A stretch of DNA of 64,000 nucleotides from Halichondria panicea (Eukaryota; Porifera; Demospongiae; Suberitida; Halichondriidae), in the NCBI RefSeq assembly GCF_963675165.1, contig NC_087392.1:3115001-3179000 (forward strand). Reading direction: 5' to 3'. This document shows, piece after piece, positions 56,001-64,000 of this stretch. The position numbers and the translations under genes were made by a program. The notes under the pieces were generated by a model that did not search any database, was not told the origin of the DNA, and worked only from the letters and a program-made list of their open reading frames with translations. Numbering within the stretch: position 1 is the stretch's first letter; each line of letters begins with the position of its first letter.

Positions 56001-59000
56001 AGACCTGATCGAGGTACAATAGAACTTCTCCAATGTAAGTCACACAACTGCAGCAAATGGCCATAGCTCGATGTTTAACCACCAACTAATTCTTATTAGC
56101 TATGCTGTAGAAGGTATTCTTTTTCAACTTTCCGTTTGCTCTTTGGGAGGCTATGCATGTTATACTTTTCATTTGTTTCCTGTAAATCAAGGCTATTCTC
56201 CGTGACCTAAAACGGCAGCATTCTCAAATCCTTGCCCCTGCCGCCATTAGTTATCCATTAATTGCTCTGTAGGTTTCACCGGACTTCATCCTCATACACT
56301 CCTCATACACTATTACAGTGGAACCTCCATAAAACGGACACCATTGGGGAACAGCCTTGTTATAGAGAGGTCGTCTTCCTTCGGAGGTTTTAATTGCCAG
56401 CTATATATGTATGCTCTATGAGTCATTTCTTGCTGCAAATGAATCTTGGAGCTTTGCTAACTGCTTCTTTAGCTCATACAAGCTGAAAAGGCTGTAGGGA
56501 CAAGCTACAGCTAGGTTTTCACGATTGTGCAAAATAATGCTATCTCAGCAATGATTTTCAGCTAATTATGGGTGTGGCTGTCCGTTTTGGGAAGTTATTT
56601 TCCATTGCTAAAGCTTGTTGGGGACTAGAAAGCTGCTCGTTATACGGAGTAGAGAGGTGGTCGCTCCTGAGAGGTTGCTTTACATTGAATGAAGTCATTG
56701 TAGTTTCAATTCGGACCTGAGCTCTTGGCCGTTATATAGCGTGTGGTTGCTCTTTGGAGGTGGTCGTTAATAGAGGTTCCACTGTAGTTATTGCTGACAT
56801 CTTGACAACACTTATAATGTACACTTACACGCCAATGGTTTAACATATCAGTATTTTCTAAATGTAGCTTATTCCTGAGTGTGAATTGTCGGGCACTACG
56901 AAACTATTGTGTTGTGTTGCTCACGCATCTGTGTATGTAAAGTTATTAAGATATCCCCCACAGTTGGTAATCAGAATCCTCATGCTTTGTATACCTTGTG
57001 CTGTTGCAGGACTGGGTAATGATCAGAATGCTAAGTGGGTTGGAGCCAGAGGTAACCAGACGTTTATGATTCTGGATGAAATGCTAATCCCTGAGTCTGC
57101 CATCAGTCAGTACAGAGCCTTCGCCAACTCGGAAATGATTGGTTAGAACTGCATGTTGTAGGTACATGTATACATAGTGGTTTTAATGTCAACCATGCAG
57201 GTATTGTACCTCCAAAAATGTCTGGGGAAGATTCACATACCATTCTTGTGGACAGGGGCTCTAAGAATAGGGAGGGTGAACGGCTCAAGGCTAGAAGGTA
57301 TGGAAAATGCTGAGTGTTTTGTGTAGCAGGGATTATCATCATTGCAATTTACTGTGATCACAACATTTCAGCTGCAGCTAAGCATTGGTTAAAATTTACT
57401 ACTATAGGATGGATGACAGCAACCAACAGGACCTGGGTGGGTGCAGTGTGTATATGGACCCTGAGTACAACATTTTGTGGACCTACTCCCCTCTAACCAA
57501 AATGGTTGCTTCATTCAACCCCATCACATCAAACATACAAGGTACAGTTGCGTTAAGCAATTAGATGCTGTTTGTGATCTATTTGTCTATGATCTACATG
57601 TATTTAGATAGACTTGTAGAAAATTTAAGTACAATGAATTTTGACGCTTTAATTCTCTTTCAGACACTGTGGGCACAATCCTGAATTCGTCTATTTGCCT
57701 TCCTGGGTCAAAGGCTGCTCATACTAGTCGCTCACATCTAGCCGTAAACCTCCTCTCTTGTATCACCACCCTAGCTACACAACCCTCCCCCTCCCTTGGT
57801 GTCATGACCGGAGGAATCAAACGCAAGTACAACAAGGATGACTTCCATGCTGTACTGAGATTTAACGGTAGGTAATGTGTTTATCATTCCTCCCTCTCTT
57901 TGTCTCGCCTTTACCCACCCCACCCACTCTTGTCAAAGATTTTGTATGACACTGTCGCTTGGGTTTTTATCACGATGAAATACTGTACCTTCGTCTATAT
58001 ATTATATTTCTGCAAGCTTGAGAGGGAAGTGGGCATAATATGATGAGGTTTTATTCAAAAATACGCCCACCAAATACCCGCGGCTTAGCATTGAAAGCAA
58101 CACAATTATGACAATTTAGTACGTTAATCTGATTAGAAGCGTAAGCATTATTACAGCCAGGAGTGCATGAGGGGATGGAGCGTCTTACTATGCATAGTAT
58201 TGTAGATTAACTATGTCTCTACCACATTTCCTTGTTTGTAATGTGCTATGTGCGGCTGATAACACGTTTGATCTAACAATAGTGAACATCATAAGTACAA
58301 TGAATAATGTTAGCAGCACTAGCGGTTGAACATGGACATTTATTTGATGCTCATCCTGAAACAGCTTGAAAGGATGGACAAGTCGTATGAGAGCTATCAA
58401 ACATGTACATTGTGGTAACTTTCTCCGCGGAAGGAACAGCAAGAGAACTTGTAGTTGTTCCCTGTATATATACTCAGACATGCATTCAGACATGCATCCA
58501 ATTTAGGGCGTCATACAGGATTTTGAAGTAGAGGGGGGAAAGTCACCAGTTCAATTTTGCGTAAAGAAAGGTTGCCCATTATTTCAATGCCCTGTTAGTA
58601 GTAACAGCTGCCGGCTATGGAAAGCCAGGGACATGTCTGGAAAATTATTGTTAATTAGGTGGTCTTGCGTGAATTTTGGTGGGTTTGGGGTTGCCTTTGC
58701 ATATACTCAATCATACAACTGGTACCTAAATGCACATTATATATTTTTTGTGACATGAGAACAGAGAATGTGCTCCATATGCCCATTTTATGCTTGATCA
58801 ATTTGCCTCCTGCCTTGCCAAAAGAAACTGTGGGACAGATCTATTGTACATATACATGTATTTTCATTACTGGTACTTGTAGCCAATGGTATGTACGTGT
58901 ACATGTAACAGTTTATGCCATACAATGATGAATATCTACTTTTGTCTCATTACAGCCCATGGTGGAGGGTGGGGTTACTCCAACTCTTCAATAGAGGCTA

Positions 59001-62000
59001 TTCGATTCTCCCCCGACAGCGACATTCTTCTAGGAGGCTACGGACTTTACGGAGGCAGAGGAACATACAATGTAGAAATAAAGGTGCTGAGAACTCCTAT
59101 AGCAGCATACCTTTAATCTCAATTTTGTTCAGGTGTATGACTTGGGAGAAGGTGGAGGAGACGCAGAGACAGAGGGTACACTGCTTGCTAGTCACAATGA
59201 GGTTGGCTACACCTGTGAGAAGCAACAAACATGCCGCGTCCTGTTTGATAAGTGTGTACTTCTGGTGGCTGACCACTGGTATGTGGCCTTTGCCGGAGTG
59301 AGTTCACCCTCAGGGGCTAGCTCTGACGCTGGTTCTTCTGGTCAGAACACTGTGCAGGGACACGACAAGTTAGTTTTGTACCTTATGCGAGTAATGTAAA
59401 CTAATGTGTTAATGCTGATGCCACTTACATGTACAGGGTCACGTTCAAATTTAAATCATCTCGACGTTCAAACAATGGTACAGATGTTGGCTCAGGGCAG
59501 ATTCCTGAAATCCTGTACCGCACTCCAGAAGTTGAACAGGAAGAAGATGTGCAGCTACAGCTTCTTGGGAAGGACTTTGCCTCAACAGTATCTGCTGTAC
59601 GTAATTATATCTAGATTACATGTGTAAACTTTGTGCTGGAGGTTGATGTTTTTTTCTTGTAGGATGGGCTGACTGCTGTCCTTCGCCTGCTGGACTGGTC
59701 CTGGAGTAAACTCACCCAGATTGATCCTTCTACTGACACAGAGAATCTCATGTTCATTGCCAAGTCGTCTCTTGACCTTCTCCAGACCTACATACTGAGG
59801 GCATTTCCTGAAAAGGGAAAATCCTACAATCCAGAGTTGGACTGTACTGAACTGGCAACTGCTATTTTTGAAGGTCGTACTTTGCTTCGTTTAATCTTGT
59901 CTAGTCGTTTCCCTCCTCAAGTTTATGGCAAGCCCTCTCCCCTTCATGTGGTGATAAATGCATGTGGAGAGACATTCAGAGCTTGTTTCAGTGCTTTTTA
60001 TCCATCCTCACCACTCAAATGGTTTGCTCTCTGCCAGCAACTACAAGTTGTAGACCCGGTATGTGTTTGTCACAATTGTCATTACTTGCTGATTATGTGT
60101 AGTTGGGCATGGCTCGACATCCGTAAACCGGGTGGGGTGGTTTGTGCATAGATTAAAGAGAAAGGGATTGGCAACGCAGCACCCTCGAGGTGGTGCCATC
60201 CGTGTTTCCCCGCTGTTCCATTTTCCTACTGGGCGTGCTTACCATGCCAAATAGCTATGAATGTACACGTGGGTGGTTGAATTGTGGTGATCTGATTGGT
60301 TTGCAGCTAATGCTATATGCAGCAGAACAAAACCTGATTTACCATGCCAAATAGCTATGAATGTACACGTGGGTGGTTGAATTGTGGTGATATGATTGGT
60401 TTGCAGCTAATGCTATATGCAGCAGAACAAAACCTGATATAGGGTTCAGGGGCCACTTGCGACCTGATCTCCCCGTTTCATGAACGTTGGGCAACGCCTA
60501 ACTAGTCACTTATGCAATGCTAACGTATATTTATTTTTCTGCAGAGTGACGTATTGAGTGGTATTCCCATGGAAAATTTGCTCTCAGCTGTTTTGGAGGC
60601 TCTAGCTCAATCCACAGTCAGCTATATTGGACTTGCATATGACTCCACAATTTCCATTAGTTCAGGTTAGCTATTCAAAGTGTGCTGCCAAAATCTGTGG
60701 AGCATCAGTTTATTACAGAGCATGAGGACTTTAATATTAATTTTGCCTGTGACACAATTACTTCCGGTTTAACTTCTGTAACAGACATGTGCTGAGCTGT
60801 CACGCCCCTTTACAATGAAATCAATCAATGTGTTTTGCAGTCTGTACACTGTGCACTCTAGTATATGTGATCATTGAGGATAGAGATCTGCTTCTACTGC
60901 TACTGTACTGCACTACCTGTAAATAAAGTACATGTAGGTAATCGTATTTTCAAGATCTGTTAGCTCACTGGCAGTAGCCAACCACTCTGTGGAACAAGGA
61001 TTGTTTTCAATATCACACATTTCCTTTCTTTGGAATAGCGCTTGCATTCTGCAATGCACAAACTGCAAAAGCGTATTGATTTTACATTCAGTTGGCTTCA
61101 ATGTAAAGGGGTGTACCAACTCAACAAATGTTTAATTAAAGCAGGTAGTAAGGTGTCACAGACAAAGGGTACCGTACAACAGGTTATTTTCATACATAAT
61201 TATGGTGGACATTTTTGTATATTTCATATTGAAGAGCATCATGCGGAATTTATTCTACCGCAATAGATTCAACGTCACTATGCTAAGCTGTACAAAAATA
61301 AAAAAATACGAAATAATTAAATGGTCGTTTGTACGAAAATTTGCACGAACGAAAATTACCCCGCTATACTATACTATACTGGATTATAAAATTATATATA
61401 AAATGAGGTAATGAAATAATGAGACCTATTGATACCCATTGTGCAGCTATCCAGAACTCGGAACACACCTCCATATATCCTGTACTGTCTGAGTTCATGC
61501 AGATGAAAACTCTGGTATGCTTACATACTGTTACGATTCAGTAAACGCTTAGCTAGCTACCTGTATTAAGTTGATTAATTTACTCACAGGAGGAGATTGG
61601 CGAGGTTCAACTGCTTGGATTCCATGCTGTTGCCACTAGGCTCTTGGGAATAGTGACGGCTCCTATCCACACTGCTTTAGTGAATAAACAGGCTGAGGTT
61701 TGTTATAGGGTTTTGTGTTGCAATTCCGCATATGGAGGCTCACTGTTCCTTAGGTATCCCCAGTTGTTGCTAAGGCTGGTGCTCTACTACTTTCAAGAAT
61801 TAATGAGCTGTCACTGTGTGTATCATACCCCGAATCAGCTGCCACTCTTGGCCTCCCTGTGCTGCAACAAGAGAAGAAAGACCCCATTGTGGAGAGTTCC
61901 CCTAGGTTTACAGCCAGAGAATGCGGGCACCCTACTCTTATCCCCACTGAACTTGCTTTTTCTGTTAGCAAGGCTATCTTGCTGCGTGGGTTTACTGTAT

Positions 62001-64000
62001 ATGGCAATGCAGAAGGCACGTACAAATACAAAATGTGCTTAGAGAAACAGGGGCAAAGTTTGTCACTGAAAGAAGGGTCATTTGGGGGGAGAGACTGCAT
62101 TGGAGATCATTGTGTTGTGCAGCTGCTCTTCAAAGAACCAGTGACACTTCAGGTACAATGTAAAAGAAAGTTGTGTTTAGTTAACACACTCTTGACTATA
62201 CCACATGTAGCTAACCATTGTTACGTTATATGATCCATGACATTCTCCTGGTTACAAACACATGTGTTCAGACTGATGTGGTGTACACTGCCCACCTTGA
62301 GCTTCAGGGAGAAACCTACAACATAGGTGTTGAGGGGAAGCTCTCACTGACAGGGCCAGAAAGTGTAGAGTTCTTTCTTCACCACACTGGGATGGAGGAC
62401 TCTAACCCAGAGACTGGTTCTATCCTCAACTTTGTCTACTCCACGTATGTAAAAATTGTTTCAAATATGATAGCTATATGCCTCACTTATTTGTCCACAG
62501 CTGCTCTACACCCACACCACAGAATGTGGTCCAGCTGAGTGTGCACCTAGCCTCGATGTTACTAGATGTGACAGTGGGATTTCTGGAGCGGGTGCTGAGA
62601 GGGGATCTCACTTGGGACACTTTATCTTTCCTTGGATCTTCGTTCCTCTTCTCCACTCTTCTGCCGACCACACTCGCTCAACTTGGTCCCATTGCGTGTA
62701 GGCAACCAAAGGTAATTGTACCTGTCTCAATACTCTTTGATTAATGTTATACACACACACACACACACGATAGTATGCTGTGGAAGTTTTATCTCTTGTC
62801 AAGCGGGTCCTGGGTGTGGTTTCAGCGGCCTCTCAAAAGGCGGCCAGTTTGTCAAACAGTTCCTCCGACATCAAGTCCATGCACTATGCCACTGTAGATA
62901 CCGAGCACCCCTACAAGCCAGCCTCTGTGAAATATTTTAAGGTGTGCATGCATGCACACACACACTAGTGTTACGAAATGTTGTATATTTCTGCTCTCTA
63001 TACATAAATTATATACTACATGTACATCCGTACGTTTTGGCAATGGTGAGTAATTAAATGGTGGATTTTCGCATTAGAGATTTGTTTAGTTTAGTATGAC
63101 TATTAGCAGTAGCACATAACTCCTGCTATTAGTATCCAAAATAACAATTGAAATCCATATACCATTGACTTCTTTACAGGTCAAATTTTCAGAGAGTGTG
63201 CAGTGGATGACTCTTGAGTTTGACCCTAGGACAGGATTTGCTCAGCCAGAGGACAAGATAGGAGAACTTCTTGTACCTACATCTCGTCCCTCTCCTCTTA
63301 CACCGCCCAAACAGGCCAACTCACCTCCAGAAGTAACCCTCGTAGGGGTAGGGTTTGATGACATTTACGATGACTGGCAGAGATATTCTTTGGACTCTCC
63401 TCCTGGGCTCGTGTTGCTTCCTGGTGTGTAGTCAGTACACGCTTGTTCACTACTATTTCCAAATTATCAGGCCATTGTTGCGTCGCCATAAAGTTTTGTA
63501 ATTTTGTTTCGTAACTCCATTTGCAGGCAATGAGGTTCACATTGTGGTGCATACTGACACTGAATATGATAAGAAAGACTTCAGCAATCATTACGGACTA
63601 AAATGTCAAGTAGTGGGTTATGAATGGACTGCAAAAACAACAGATGTAAGTATACAGGCAGTATTTATAGCTGATTAGACTCATGTACTGAACATGCTTT
63701 AATGTTCGTTGCTGCAGTGTTTGCTGCTGTTAGAGAAGGAATTGGTGTCACTGGGAACTATGTGTGCCACCTCCCTCCTTAAGGAGAACATACTACTACC
63801 CTTTGCTGGTCTGTGTATGCTAAATAAAAAGTTTTTACTTCCACACAAGCAACAATATGTACATTTGACAATTTTCACCTTTAGATGAGCTCACTGTTAG
63901 CCAAGACCAGGCAGAAAAAGCTGACATGAGGATTGTGCAGGCCTCCAGTCAGGAAGTGCTGAGCAAGCATAACCACATTCTCTCTCGAGGCCTCATGGTG
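47036..64000 (+). CDS. MYCBP2: MYCBP2/highwire (PHR) E3 ubiquitin ligase, N-terminal half
   Basis: Giant ligase controlling axon and synapse development in animals. About 37 exons, ~2,090 codons, cut by the right edge. Main exons: 47036-47139, 47189-47249, 47300-47693, 48219-48415, 48558-48800, 48921-49083, 50181-50251, 51387-51528, 52009-52085, 52142-52349, 52450-52620, 52787-52945, 53004-53175, 53243-53481, 53757-53897, 55027-55108, 55395-~55580, 55858-56013, 57010-57141, 57201-57297, 57408-57541, 57664-57867, 58956-59083, 59133-59368, 59437-59596, 59663-60058, 60545-60665, 61447-61514, 61590-61697, 61754-62152, 62272-62444, 62501-62711, 62774-62941, 63180-63423, 63527-63645, 63718-63808, 63895 onward. 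RCC1-like blades with a Cys-rich insert (APGEHKW ... CGYCTGYG ... CGCGSGDSGC), PHR1 (HGGGWGYSNSSIEAIRFS, GQIPEILYR) and PHR2 are clear. Filamin, MYC-binding and RING parts lie outside. The donor of exon 17 is unsure (GC donor near 55581). Confidence 0.95.
47934..48165. mobile_element. Palindromic MITE in MYCBP2 intron 3
   Basis: TACCGTATAGCGCGAAATTT at the left, AAATTTCGCGCTATACGGTA at the right: a perfect 20-b inverted end, with inner GGGGGCTTAATTTTCG / CGAAAATTAAGTCC pairing. GCGCGAA variant of the family. Confidence 0.85.
49129..50144. mobile_element. ~1-kb composite element in MYCBP2 intron 6
   Basis: TACCGTACTCTATCGAGATT and ACGCCCACC at the left, GGCGGGCGTAACCTCAGTAG-AATACGGTA inverted at the right. 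Inside is a plus-orientation copy (49463-49808) of the dispersed family ending near ACCGAGGCAT, suggesting nesting. Fills nearly the whole 1.1-kb intron. Confidence 0.7.
50610..50860 (-). repeat. Two minus-orientation repeat fragments in MYCBP2 intron 7
   Basis: About 50610-50705 is the inverse of the TTAGGTGGTCTT / GAATTTTGGTGGGG family (copies 54118-54290, 58505-58735). 50725-50855 is an inverse fragment of the NXT-intron array element (GCAGTGCTATGGCATCCAGG inverse). Confidence 0.65.
50864..51335 (+). repeat. Dispersed repeat copy in MYCBP2 intron 7
   Basis: AATAGCTAGCGTTCTAGTGC and AGAGCTAACTACTAAGTAGA followed by AGAAGCCTATAGAAA, matching 49463-49808 and, inverted, 54480-54850. Confidence 0.7.
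53983..54966. mobile_element. ~1-kb composite element in MYCBP2 intron 15
   Basis: Left ACGTATTCTACCGAGTTTAC, right GTAGGCGTATTCTCGGTGGA-GTAC inverse: a diverged relative of 49129-50144. Carries a minus-orientation copy of the dispersed family (54480-54850) and the 54118-54290 repeat (CATACAGGATTTTAAGGTAA ... GAATTTTGGGGTTGCCTTT). Confidence 0.6.
56316..56784. mobile_element. 469-b TA-flanked element, CAGTGGAACCTC family
   Basis: Starts CAGTGGAACCTCCATAAAAC, ends GTTAATAGAGGTTCCACTG; TA on both sides (56314-56315, 56785-56786). Interior inverted blocks (GGTCGTC / GGTGGTCG). Mariner/pogo-like by ends and target. Lies in MYCBP2 intron 18. Confidence 0.8.
58505..58735 (+). repeat. Dispersed repeat copy in MYCBP2 intron 22
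   Basis: CATACAGGATTTTGAAGTAG ... GGGGGGAAA ... TTAGGTGGTCTTGCGTGAAT ... TGGGGTTGCCTTTGCAT, parallel to 54118-54290. The rest of the 57868-58955 intron shows no clear feature. Confidence 0.7.
60150..60195 (+). mobile_element. Single MITE end, CATAGATTAAAGAGAAAGG
   Basis: CATAGATTAAAGAGAAAGGG then ATTGGCAACG, the same end as 44631-45164. The other end is not found in the 60059-60544 intron. Confidence 0.6.
60241..60440 (+). repeat. 100-b tandem duplication in MYCBP2 intron 26
   Basis: Two head-to-tail 100-b units starting ACCATGCCAAATAGCTATGA (60241 and 60341). Only two differences by eye (TGATCTGATT/TGATATGATT and the last bases), so a recent event or an assembly artefact. Confidence 0.9.
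61325..61372 (-). mobile_element. Single palindromic-MITE end in MYCBP2 intron 27
   Basis: TTTGTACGAAAATTTGCACG, then ACGAAAATTACCCCGCTATAC, i.e. the right end of the TACCGTATAGCGGG family. The rest of the 60666-61446 intron is unassigned. Confidence 0.5.

Noticed and set aside
1-64000. CRISPR arrays, bacterial operons, tRNA or rRNA genes
   Set aside because: No regularly spaced short direct repeats, ribosome-binding pattern or recognisable cloverleaf/rRNA core was seen; gene structure is eukaryotic throughout.

Overview
The window looks like nuclear DNA of a sponge, most likely a demosponge of the Amphimedon type. This is inferred from small AT-rich introns (often 40-120 bases), tightly packed metazoan housekeeping genes, many short inverted-repeat transposons (MITEs), and a beta-helix plus multi-membrane-segment gene of a kind I associate with sponge genomes. 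No search was run. All genes except one are multi-exon. I rebuilt exon models by reading GT-AG junctions and phase against known protein families.

Layout, left to right: (1) 207-1898, minus, phosphoglycerate kinase, its last exon(s) beyond the left edge; (2) 3484-7719, plus, a single-exon gene for a large beta-helix/Cys-rich/eight-membrane-segment surface protein; (3) 10610-17975, plus, complete DDX11/ChlR1 iron-sulfur DNA helicase in 21 exons; (4) 18875-24641, minus, and (5) 25361-34799, plus, two head-to-head paralogues of bubblegum-type long-chain acyl-CoA synthetase (ACSBG), the first with a Pro/Glu-rich tandem-repeat N-terminus; (6) 35473-37820, minus, nocturnin; (7) 38194-42742, plus, the NTF2-like mRNA export factor NXT; (8) 42874-46714, minus, nucleoside diphosphate kinase NME6; (9) 47036 to the right edge, plus, the N-terminal ~2,090 codons of the giant PHR-family ubiquitin ligase MYCBP2/highwire (about 37 exons: RCC1-like region and both PHR domains; RING lies outside).

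From DDX11 onward the genes strictly alternate strand. Pairs share short divergent spacers (ACSBG pair about 720 b, NOCT/NXT 373 b, NME6/MYCBP2 321 b) or lie tail to tail (NXT/NME6 131 b apart). The genes do not form one pathway. The only functionally linked neighbours are the two ACSBG paralogues, which look like an inverted local duplication with later intron turnover.

Most remaining DNA is non-autonomous mobile-element debris in long introns and intergenic gaps. It includes a 1,008-b element flanked by TTAA (piggyBac-like), a 624-b foldback element with a 9-b target duplication (Mutator-like), a 534-b element with 5-b duplication, a TA-flanked 300-b pogo/Tigger-like MITE, a TA-flanked 469-b element, repeated 'TACCGTATAGCGGG' palindromic MITEs, a three-copy ~0.6-0.75 kb array in the NXT intron and a recent 100-b tandem duplication in a MYCBP2 intron. 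No transposase gene, CRISPR, tRNA or rRNA was recognised. The most novel candidate is the beta-helix/eight-TM protein.
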